Shown here: piece by piece, positions 33,639 to 40,136 of the stretch
How positions within the stretch are numbered: position 1 is the first letter of the stretch
Layout of the letters: every line of letters starts with the position of its first letter
Source of the DNA: Gillisella vitis
GTDB taxonomy: Bacteria > Pseudomonadota > Alphaproteobacteria > Rhizobiales > Rhizobiaceae
Length of the DNA: 40,136 nt
Assembly: GCF_001541345.2 (NCBI RefSeq)
Contig: NZ_LMVL02000014.1
Location: forward strand, 1 to 40,136
Direction of reading: 5' to 3'
Translations under genes and position numbers: made by a program
Notes under the pieces: generated by a model
Database searches by the model: none
What the model was told of the DNA's origin: nothing
What the model saw: only the letters and a program-made list of their open reading frames with translations

Positions 33639-35294
33639 TCAGCCGGTCATCACACCCGGCTGTGCCTGTTGCGGTTCATCGCGCTCACGCAGCAGACGGC
33701 GGATCACCTTGCCGCTGGTGGTCAGCGGCATATCGGCGATGAACTCCACTTCACGCGGATATTCATGCATGGACAGCCGTTGCTTGACCCAATCGGCAAT
33801 GTCACGGGCCAGGGCCGGTCCAGCCTGAAAACCTGGCGCGAGCACCACATAGGCCTTGACGATTTCGGTTCGTATCGGATCGGGTTTGCCGACCGCCGCC
33901 GCCAGACGCACAGCCGGATGACCAACCAGACAATCCTCGATTTCCGCCGGGCCGATACGGTAGCCGGATGACGTAATGACATCATCGTCGCGACCGAAAA
34001 ACTCCACATAGCCCTCGCTATCCTGGCGTCCGAGATCCCCGGTCAGCATCCAGTCACCAATGAATTTCTGGCGGGTCGCCTGCGGATCATTCCAATATTC
34101 CAGGAACATCACCGGATCGGGCCGGGCAATCGCCACCTGTCCGACCTTGCCCACCGGCAGCTCCCTGCCCTTGTCATCGATAATTGCGACGCGATGGCCC
34201 GGCACCGGCTTACCAATGGCACCGGCCTTGCTGACGCCCAGACCTGCTGCCGATGACAGTACGAAATTGCATTCGGTCTGCCCATAGAATTCATTGGGCG
34301 TGATACCAAGCGCCGTCTTGACCCATTGATAGGTTTCCCGCCCCAGCGATTCCCCTGCCGAACCGATGGAACGCAGCACAAGATCATAATGCTGGCGCGG
34401 ATTGTTCACCGTTTTGAGCAGCCGCAAGGCGGTGGGCGGAATGAAGGCATTGCGCACCTTCATCTCCGCCATGATGCGAAAGGCCATGGCCGGATCGAAT
34501 TTCTGGGCCGGCGACGACACGACCGGCACACCCAGCATCAGGGCTGGCATCAGCACATTCAAAAGCCCTCCAGCCCAGGCCCAGTCCGAAGGCGTCCAGA
34601 TTCTGTCGCCCGGTTGCGGTAGACCGTCATGGGCAAGCTGGAAGCCTGGAATGTGACCGGCAAGCACCCGATGGCCGTGCAGAGCGCCCTTTGGCGCGCC
34701 TGTCGTGCCGGAGGTGAAGATCATCAGCGCCGGATCATCCGGTCCGGTCTGCGGCCCCTCAAAAGACGCCGAACCGCTCTGCCATAAATGATCAAAGGAC
34801 AGAACGTCGGGAGAAGGCTTGCCAATGGAAATAACCTCCCGGAGGTCCGGCAGGCTGGCCCGGATCGGCTCCAGGCGCGATAGACCGAAATCATTGGTGA
34901 TGACCGCGCAGGCGCCTGCCGTCTTCAGCCGGTATTCCAATGCATCGGCACCAAACAGCAAGGCCAGCGGCAGGGCGATCGCTCCAAGCTTGTAAATCGC
35001 CACATGCGCGATGACTGTCTCAAACCCCTGCGGCAGCAGCAAGGCAACCCGCTCCCCAGCACCAATGCCGAGCTGGCTCAGAGCATCCGCGAAGGCGTTG
35101 GATCGTACAGCAAGCGCCCCATAGGTTAAGGTCCGATGCGCACCATCAGGTGAAAAATGCTCAAGACAGACCCGGTCCGGTTCGCGGACCGCCCATTCAT
35201 CGCAAACGGCCCGTCCCATGTTGAACTGAGCTGGTATGGACCAGGAAAACGCATGACAGAGAGCCTCATAGGAAGCGCCGGCAGGTAGAAACAT
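33639..35294 (-). CDS. Acyl-CoA synthetase (AMP-binding, medium-chain type)
   Basis: 551-residue adenylate-forming ligase that activates a carboxylic acid with ATP and joins it to CoA. The P-loop-like motif IFTSGTTGAPKGALHGHR, the A5 motif YGQTECNFV, the hinge GRDDDVITSSGYRIGPAEIE and the catalytic lysine region TTSGKVIRRLLRE are all present. The GYRIGPAEIE hinge resembles the medium-chain/acetyl-CoA-synthetase-like branch; chain length is not determined. ATG 35294 (MFLPAGAS) is chosen over an upstream GTG at 35336 because AGGA lies about 12 nt ahead, and the protein then has normal length. It is convergent with the acetyltransferase, and a 596-bp spacer lies upstream. Confidence 0.92.
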   Translation of the reverse strand: MFLPAGASYEALCHAFSWSIPAQFNMGRAVCDEWAVREPDRVCLEHFSPDGAHRTLTYGALAVRSNAFADALSQLGIGAGERVALLLPQGFETVIAHVAIYKLGAIALPLALLFGADALEYRLKTAGACAVITNDFGLSRLEPIRASLPDLREVISIGKPSPDVLSFDHLWQSGSASFEGPQTGPDDPALMIFTSGTTGAPKGALHGHRVLAGHIPGFQLAHDGLPQPGDRIWTPSDWAWAGGLLNVLMPALMLGVPVVSSPAQKFDPAMAFRIMAEMKVRNAFIPPTALRLLKTVNNPRQHYDLVLRSIGSAGESLGRETYQWVKTALGITPNEFYGQTECNFVLSSAAGLGVSKAGAIGKPVPGHRVAIIDDKGRELPVGKVGQVAIARPDPVMFLEYWNDPQATRQKFIGDWMLTGDLGRQDSEGYVEFFGRDDDVITSSGYRIGPAEIEDCLVGHPAVRLAAAVGKPDPIRTEIVKAYVVLAPGFQAGPALARDIADWVKQRLSMHEYPREVEFIADMPLTTSGKVIRRLLRERDEPQQAQPGVMTG

Positions 35295-35890
35295 CGATCT
35301 TGTCCTGAATGAGTTCCCTGTCGCATTCCCCTGCACTGGCCAAACATTCAGAGAGTTTGTCGCAGATCCAGGATCAGCGTTCTTGTCACATAGAGAAAAA
35401 CGTCACTTGGAAAACCTATCATTCCTTTCGCAGTCGCACAATCCATCTCGCAAGCGCACACGACAGCACCATGCACCGCCTATGGCGCATTCAGGTTTGC
35501 TGTAGCGCTTTAAATATGCTGCATAATTTTCACCTTAAACTCCAACCGGTATAACGCTAAAATTATGCAGTAGCCCGGGGAAATACTGTAGGCCCATGCG
35601 CAATGGCGCAATGGAAAGAGGGCGTCAGGCCTTGATGTCTTGAAATTTGCCGGATGGACGAAATCCACTATCGTTCACCCTTCGATTTTTAAGCTCACAA
35701 AACCGGTTCCCTTTTGCTGGAACAATCCTGAGCCAAAAGGGTTGAAAGGCGGTAACGAGCGCGTGAAAGCGCCATGCCAGACCACGAAAACGTCGCGGAC
35801 ATGCCGTGTTTGCGACCAAGATCTGCGGCATTTTCCTGGTTTAAAAGCTGACGCACTTCAAAACGTGCGGAGCATAAAAGGAGGATACAC
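35295..35890. other. Spacer upstream of acyl-CoA synthetase and lipoprotein
   Basis: 596 bp without a convincing gene. It includes the inverted mosaic palindrome (35499-35570), a GCGCAATG tandem pair near 35597-35612, and CCCTTTTG/CAAAAGGG (35709-35741), an 8-bp inverted repeat with a 17-nt loop. Short open frames here lack family signals and ribosome-binding sites. The promoter of the lipoprotein gene must lie in the right half. Confidence 0.55.
35499..35570 (-). repeat. Mosaic palindromic element, inverted copy
   Basis: The element begins with GCTGTAGCGCTTTA (35499-35512) and continues into the perfect 12-bp arms CTGCATAATTTT (35519-35530) and AAAATTATGCAG (35559-35570), with a 28-nt interior. 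Read on the - strand, the order (GCATAATT palindrome, then TAAAGCGCTACAGC) is the same as in the element at 37.3 kb, so the two copies are inverted with respect to each other. It resembles the rhizobial intergenic mosaic elements (RIME-like). Confidence 0.7.
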
Positions 35891-36109
35891 ATGCTGAAGA
35901 AAATCGTACCGGTCGTTGCTCTTCTCGGGCTTCTGGCCTCCTGCGGAGATGACAGCAGCTCCAAGAGTGGCAGCTCGACATCAACCCCCGGCACCAGTTC
36001 CTCGACTGGTGGCACTGGTGGAACAGGCAGCACGACAACGACACCTGCAACGCCTGGAAGCAGCACAGGCAATAGTTCAGGTACAGGCACCAGCACGGGT
36101 ACCCCATAA
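35891..36109 (+). CDS. Small Ser/Thr/Gly-rich lipoprotein
   Basis: 72-residue protein with a clear lipoprotein signal: MLKKIVPVVALLGLLASC, lipobox LAS|C with Cys18. After the cysteine come GDDSSSKSG and then an almost pure Ser/Thr/Gly/Pro/Asn tail to the end, with no folded domain. Asp at +3 rather than +2 does not give the usual inner-membrane retention signal, so outer-membrane location is plausible. AAAAGGAGG ends 7 nt before the ATG, an unusually strong ribosome-binding site for the window, and an intrinsic terminator follows, so this is an expressed single-gene unit. The function is unknown; it may be a spacer or surface filler. Confidence 0.85.
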   Translation: MLKKIVPVVALLGLLASCGDDSSSKSGSSTSTPGTSSSTGGTGGTGSTTTTPATPGSSTGNSSGTGTSTGTP

Positions 36110-36137
36110 GCCTACCGGTTTTGTCTTGATACAAGGT

Positions 36138-36173
36138 GGATATTGCCCGTTCAATGCGCGGGCAATATCCTTT
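36138..36173 (+). terminator. Intrinsic terminator of the lipoprotein gene
   Basis: GGATATTGCCCG (36138-36149) and CGGGCAATATCC (36159-36170) form a perfect 12-bp stem with a 9-nt loop, followed by TTTGTTG. It isolates the lipoprotein gene from the diguanylate cyclase downstream. Confidence 0.82.
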
Positions 36174-36360
36174 GTTGATGAATGACCATCTTGTTAAACC
36201 ATAAAATAGTTTTAAAAAACAACAAATTTGACTGTCATTCACTGGCGACTTGCATGACCGAAACTCCAAAAAACCCTAAAAATATCTAGATATTGCTTTT
36301 TTAAGCCACGATCATCCCTATCTATCCTGCCGGTTGTAAAAGGAATTGAAGTTTACAGGG

Positions 36361-37269
36361 ATGCTCAAGAGAAATTGGATGGCTGGATGGCCGCATATGA
36401 CGGCTCGGGCGATACGTTCGTCGCTGATAACAAAGATTTTTGTAATCTGCTTTATCTCCATTCACGTGCCACTTCTGGCGGTGGTCGCACATGTCCTTGG
36501 TGGCGGCGCGCTGAGTGAAGCAAGCATTTTGCTGGTCCTGCTGATATCGACCTTGGCTGGAACGGCGGGCTGCCTGCTGTCGCTCTGGCGGATCATTAAA
36601 CCGCTACGCCAGCTCAACCAGTCCATAACCCGATACCGGCAGGAAGGGTCACCTGTTGCAATCGCGGTCAAGACGAAAGATGAAATCGGCACTGTCGCCC
36701 AGGCGGTTTCCTCCCTGGTAACGGAATTGGACAGTTCTCTCAAAACCTTGACCCTTCAAGCCAATACCGATCCCCTGACCGGATTGGCAAACCGCCGGTT
36801 CATTCTGACAAAAGGGACCGAAGCCCTTGAAGAGACCATCCGCAGCGGCGACCCCATGTGCCTTCTCCTCTTCGATCTGGATCATTTCAAGGGCATCAAT
36901 GACGCATTCGGCCATGAAACCGGCGATAAAGCATTGATCGCAGCAGCACAGGCGATCCGCAGTAATTTGCGGCCAAACGATCTGGCAGGCCGGATCGGCG
37001 GCGAAGAGTTCTGCGTTCTTCTGCCGGGCACCAATCTGGTTCAAGCCCAAGCGATTGCCGAACGTCTACGCACCTGCCTGGAAAATATTTGTCTCGAACC
37101 CCTGGCACCTGGCAGAATCACCGCCAGCTTTGGTCTTGCCCAATCCGCCGATCATTTTTCAAATTTCCAGAAATTCATGGCCGCCACCGATATGGCGCTC
37201 TACCGCGCCAAACAACATGGCCGCAACCGCATCCACTGCGAACCTCAAAACGCCCTCAGCTATTTGTGA
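36361..37269 (+). CDS. Membrane-anchored GGDEF diguanylate cyclase
   Basis: 302-residue protein (from ATG 36361) that should make cyclic di-GMP. Two hydrophobic segments lie at about 24-47 and 54-75, with almost no periplasmic loop. A HAMP-like linker with IKPLRQLNQSI and a DEIGTVAQAVSSL helix follows, then a GGDEF domain beginning at DPLTGLANRRF. The active site is GGEEF (about 213-217), a functional variant. The inhibitory I-site RPND lies five residues before it, so feedback by c-di-GMP is expected. The start is uncertain: a TTG at 36346 has AGGA too close, and 36379 or 36397 are also possible. A perfect palindrome AATATCTAGATATT lies upstream at 36281-36294. Confidence 0.9.
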   Translation: MLKRNWMAGWPHMTARAIRSSLITKIFVICFISIHVPLLAVVAHVLGGGALSEASILLVLLISTLAGTAGCLLSLWRIIKPLRQLNQSITRYRQEGSPVAIAVKTKDEIGTVAQAVSSLVTELDSSLKTLTLQANTDPLTGLANRRFILTKGTEALEETIRSGDPMCLLLFDLDHFKGINDAFGHETGDKALIAAAQAIRSNLRPNDLAGRIGGEEFCVLLPGTNLVQAQAIAERLRTCLENICLEPLAPGRITASFGLAQSADHFSNFQKFMAATDMALYRAKQHGRNRIHCEPQNALSYL

Positions 37270-37283
37270 GGAAAAAGCCAGCC

Positions 37284-37440
37284 GCTACTGCATAATTCTT
37301 TAAACCGGAATCGGTTTAAAGAATTATGCTGCAGATATAAAGCGCTACAGCGCCGTGCGCCATATACGGCACACGGCGCTGTAGAACATCAAACCGAAAA
37401 GTGGAAACCGGTTTCCGGATAAATCCGATACTCTAAAGCT
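37284..37440 (+). repeat. Three-module mosaic palindromic element (RIME-like)
   Basis: Module 1 is a perfect 18-bp inverted repeat starting GCATAATTCTTTAAACCG (37290-37307), mirrored at 37312-37329 around GAAT. Module 2 is CTACAGCGCCGTG (37345-37357), mirrored at 37372-37384, with a further 3 pairs inside past one mismatch; it is preceded by TAAAGCGCTACAGC (37338-37351). Module 3 is the palindrome GGAAACCGGTTTCC (37403-37416) within a longer GTGGAAACCGG...CGGATAAATCC string that I recognise as frequent in rhizobial spacers. It lies between two convergent genes and may end both transcripts. Confidence 0.78.
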
Positions 37441-37449
37441 GGGAAACCG

Positions 37450-38817
37450 TCACGCCATCTCAAGGGACGAAGATTCCATTCCCGGCGCGGGAGACTTCGA
37501 ATGCGGGTGGGAAGCGTTCAGTCGCCGAGCCACGATATCGTGGTTGAGCCACAGGACGGGACCGGAGGGGTCTGAAGATTCGCCAAAAATGAGCTGCCCG
37601 GTTGCCTTCACAACGAGACCGCTCAGGAGGTCACTGATCATCACCTTGCTATTGCGATGCATCTGGGCGATCCCATTGGACGTGCCGATGGTCAGATCGG
37701 CCTGTGCCTGACTGTTTGCCATGGGCCATGCCGAAAAGTCATAGAACGGACGCATGACTTCGCTGGCCTGCATGTCGGCGATCTTCTGGAACACGTCCTT
37801 CATGGTTAAGCCATCCGCCAGAAGCTGCTCGCAGGCCTGCCACTGTTCGTCTGCCCATTTGCCACCGTTTTCTTTCTTCAAGGCAAGCAGCAGCGGTATC
37901 AGGGGCAATTCGATACCCGTGAACACATCGGAGGAATTGGTCCGGATTTCGGGGCAGTTATAGACAGTTGCCTTGATCCCTTTCGCCCAGGCTTCCTCTG
38001 CAATGCCTTCGAGCCGCATTTTCGCATAACCCTGGGTGTAGTTGGTATAGGTCTGCCAACGATAGCTTCCGTCAATGAGAACCGACGATCCATGGTAACC
38101 ATAGGCCGTATATCGTATTTGACCGCCCGAAGCTTCCACGCGCTCGCGGATCGCTGCGCTGAAATCAATGAGATGGCGAAATGTGTTTGCGGAGACCTCG
38201 TCAAAATTCTGCAGGATGAGTTTTCCCATGTCACTGTCGAGCAAGGTCTGCGACGACATGTGGCGAGCTCCGGTCCCCTTGTAGATTCGATTGGCGACGA
38301 CCAAGAATACCTTCGCCTTCGGGATGCCCCCGGCCATTGTGTGGGCAAAGAACACATTGCGGCCAGCGGCGATCATTCCGTCGAGAACGGTCATGACTTT
38401 TGAAAGCGACTCCGTAAAACGCGCCGTGGCGATGTCGCGGCACTGCCCGATATAGTCCCAGTCGAGCTTGTCGTGTTCCCAGCTCTCAAGCGTCATCTTT
38501 GCCAGGAGATCGGTGGGAGTTGGCCCGTCTTCGGGCGCATCAAGATCGAAACCCGCCATAAGAGGTATGTTGATGATCTTGCCGCCCAGCCGGGCCTCCG
38601 CCGAAGACAGTTCCTCGGCGTCGAGCGGCCGCAGCGCGTTGTTCTCGTCGCGCCGCCCAACGGTGATCCCCACAATCTCCATTCCTGCCCGCCTGGCTTC
38701 ATCAAGCAAGCCGGTGGCGTATCCGCGGCCGAACAGTTCGCCGAAGAGGACGAAAACATCGCCCTTACGGAAGACCGTGTTTTCGGAAAGACGATTCAGT
38801 GCAACCGGATTTTCCAT
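37450..38817 (-). CDS. Large Rossmann-type protein, tentatively FabMG-like enoyl-ACP reductase
   Basis: 455-residue soluble protein, clearly coding. The N-terminus has a nucleotide-binding look: VFVLFGELFGRGYATGLLDEA, followed by GITVGRRDENNALRPL. Further conserved-looking blocks are FFAHTMAGGIPKAKVFLV, NFDEVSANTFRHLIDFSAAIR, YTAYGYHGSSVLI, YTNYTQGYAKM, and GIKATVYNCPEIRTNSSDVF. From memory these fit a family annotated as FabMG-type enoyl-ACP reductase, described from triclosan-resistance metagenome work; I could not verify this, so function is tentative. The ribosome-binding site is weak (AGAG). It stands alone, between a mosaic repeat and a 0.7-kb gene-free stretch, which suggests acquisition or an accessory role. 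Confidence 0.72.
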   Translation of the reverse strand: MENPVALNRLSENTVFRKGDVFVLFGELFGRGYATGLLDEARRAGMEIVGITVGRRDENNALRPLDAEELSSAEARLGGKIINIPLMAGFDLDAPEDGPTPTDLLAKMTLESWEHDKLDWDYIGQCRDIATARFTESLSKVMTVLDGMIAAGRNVFFAHTMAGGIPKAKVFLVVANRIYKGTGARHMSSQTLLDSDMGKLILQNFDEVSANTFRHLIDFSAAIRERVEASGGQIRYTAYGYHGSSVLIDGSYRWQTYTNYTQGYAKMRLEGIAEEAWAKGIKATVYNCPEIRTNSSDVFTGIELPLIPLLLALKKENGGKWADEQWQACEQLLADGLTMKDVFQKIADMQASEVMRPFYDFSAWPMANSQAQADLTIGTSNGIAQMHRNSKVMISDLLSGLVVKATGQLIFGESSDPSGPVLWLNHDIVARRLNASHPHSKSPAPGMESSSLEMA

Positions 38818-39511
38818 CTGTCAGCTCTTTGATTCGTGTGTCGTCGAGCAGTGGCTCATACGGGCTTTCACAAACACATGCCCGCACTGGCACCAAATGG
38901 GAACTCATTTTCGGTGACCGTTCATTTCAAAACGTGAACTCGATCTCTGCTGTTCCGACAATGCGGCGAAATGCCGAGGCGGTTGGAGATCGCGTGACGA
39001 TACCGGAACAAGTTCGCCCGAAACGGTCGTCCCGCAGATGCTTGCGAGGCTATTGGCGCTGTCTGAGGCTCAATATTGGCACGTTCTATCATTGCCGAAG
39101 TCACCTATCGGCCGCATTCCGGGCGTGACCGCTCGAACAGCATACCGACAGCTCCCACGAACCAATTCTGGTGGTGTGAACGAACGGCATGGGGGCGCAA
39201 AGCAGAAGTGATTTCCGCTAGAGTTCGGGCGCAATCATGGCCGCGTTGCGACAACACTGGCCATCATGGTTATCTAAAGGATTAACTGTTTGATCCCACG
39301 CATTCCAGCGTCGACAAGAGGCGTGACAAAAACACCTTAAACTCTTGGTGCGGCCCCTAACGAATTTCCCTTCAGGACCATAGCGACTGTAAAGATTGAA
39401 TGATTTCGGATTCGTGTCCTCTTGCGGCCTTGTGAAAATGCTCTGAGGAAAATACAGCACAAAAAAGGCCCGCCGAAGCGGGCCTTGAGATAGAAAGCGG
39501 AAATTGCCTTT
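38818..39511. other. Gene-free stretch upstream of FabMG-like gene
   Basis: About 690 bp in which no frame on either strand has a recognisable family, codon pattern or ribosome-binding site. Short frames around 38922-39128 read like degraded protein sequence but I cannot place them. The right end holds the terminator of the gene at 39.5 kb. The promoter for the FabMG-like gene should be just to the right of 38817. Confidence 0.5.
39461..39487 (-). terminator. Intrinsic terminator of the right-edge gene
   Basis: AAGGCCCGC (39465-39473) and GCGGGCCTT (39478-39486) form a perfect 9-bp stem with loop CGAA. On the - strand the stem is followed by a run of six T's, 25 bp past the stop of the gene at 39512. 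This is a textbook rho-independent terminator. Confidence 0.88.
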
Positions 39512-40136
39512 TTAGAAACCGACGCGTTTGATGTCGCTTCGATGGTATACCTTGCTCGCATTACGGCTCCCCTCATACGCAGGCAGCACACCGAGCTTTT
39601 CCAGGTCAAACCTCACCTTAATCGACCGCACTTGACGGGTTTTTGACAGATCGTCCAACACAACATATTTATTGCGGAACTCGTTCAGTTCTTCGAGCCG
39701 CACCATGTCCATAGGCAAATTTGTTTTCTTATGACGAACAATCGTCGCGGAAAACACACCAAGGTCGATAAGGTCTTTGATCGTCTCAACGCTCGTGCTC
39801 AGGAAAGCGGCGGCGTCCTTGCGGCCAAGATAATCTTCCTCGACACCTGCATCTGAGAGACCATCAATTTCGTCCGGATCGACTGTGATATTACACAGCC
39901 CGAAAGCGGACCCATTCATATGAACCCGCTTCAATGTCCCATCCAAAACTAAAGCGATGATCTCAGGGAAAATGCGACGACACACTTTCGTTGCAGTAAG
40001 AATTGGAACGAGATTATATTTCGCTGATGGCTCGGTTACACGCTACCGGATGCTTTGGATGAAGTTGTTCACCTCAAGCGCAGAAACCCATCTATATACT
40101 CTTGTCGAGGATACGCCATTTGACGTGAAGGGCAGC
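39512..40136 (-). pseudogene. Helix-turn-helix-type protein fragment with in-frame amber codon
   Basis: The frame reads without interruption from the right edge down to the stop at 39512, except for one TAG at 40043-40045. Upstream of it the edge piece reads WVSALEVNNFIQSIR, and downstream it continues EPSAKYNLVPILTATKVCRR with the same coding character, so one gene appears to be split. The C-terminal part contains YLGRKDAAAFLSTSVETIKDLI, a helix-turn-helix-like segment similar to excisionase/MerR-type and TniQ C-terminal regions. The only start after the TAG with any merit is GTG 39985 (157 aa), and it has no ribosome-binding site I can see. A decayed transposition-accessory gene is my best guess. 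It is incomplete at the window end. A terminator follows it. Confidence 0.6.

Noticed and set aside
33640..33662. CAGCCGG/CCGGCTG hairpin at the acyl-CoA synthetase stop as terminator
   Set aside because: It overlaps the end of the coding sequence and no T-run follows on either strand.
35640..35897. 85-codon frame upstream of the lipoprotein
   Set aside because: No ribosome-binding site, no family signal, and it overlaps the start of a well-supported gene.
38799..39128. 109-codon frame in the gene-free stretch
   Set aside because: No similarity I recognise and no start signal; kept only as part of the relic-like region.
1..40136. CRISPR arrays, tRNA and rRNA genes
   Set aside because: No regularly spaced repeats, no tRNA-like cloverleaf and no rRNA-like stretch was seen by reading the spacers; a tRNA or Rfam scan was not possible here.

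Overview
The window looks like a chromosomal segment from a Rhizobiaceae alphaproteobacterium (Agrobacterium / Allorhizobium / Rhizobium group). The evidence is the gene content: an LpiA/MprF-AcvB operon, DUF4167, PtsP next to LysC, a solitary Flp pilin and a rhizobial-type SecA. The intergenic palindromes built around GCATAATT and TAAAGCGCTACAGC resemble the mosaic repeats common in rhizobia. The species is not determined.

Layout. (1) 0.5-12.3 kb holds an M23 peptidase on the + strand facing a long - strand block: lysC, ptsP, prfA, prmC, DUF4167 and clpB. prfA and prmC overlap by ATGA, which fits one release factor and its modifying methylase. clpB has a convincing heat-shock-sigma-type promoter. 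(2) 12.3-18 kb starts with a gene-free stretch carrying four hairpins. It is followed by the overlapping pair mprF(lpiA)-acvB, which makes and hydrolyses lysyl-phosphatidylglycerol, then a bidirectional terminator and a secreted SH3 protein with a pentapeptide repeat tail. (3) 18.3-22 kb holds ubiG facing a tight - strand chain: comF, grxC, nitrilase-family hydrolase, DUF1178, DUF3291. Two of its junctions are TTGA overlaps. (4) 22.3-30.8 kb holds a degenerate methyltransferase, a lone Flp pilin, a small membrane protein, prsA-argJ-GNAT-mutT on the - strand, and secA on the + strand. (5) 30.9-35.3 kb is an envelope/lipid-looking block: a polysaccharide flippase, a CelD/BioF2-type acetyltransferase and a convergent acyl-CoA synthetase. 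(6) 35.3-40.1 kb is less conserved. It has a tiny Ser/Thr/Gly-rich lipoprotein and a diguanylate cyclase flanked by two inverted mosaic palindromic elements. These are followed by a FabMG-like reductase, about 0.7 kb without a recognisable gene, and a helix-turn-helix-type protein interrupted by an amber codon that runs off the window end.

Most of the window is ordinary conserved chromosome. The parts that deserve a second look are the non-coding palindrome structures (12.59-12.70, 35.50-35.57 and 37.28-37.44 kb), the lysyl-lipid operon beside lysC, the FabMG-like gene with its relic-like flank, and the interrupted gene at the right edge. I did not find a clearly new multi-gene defence or metabolic system.
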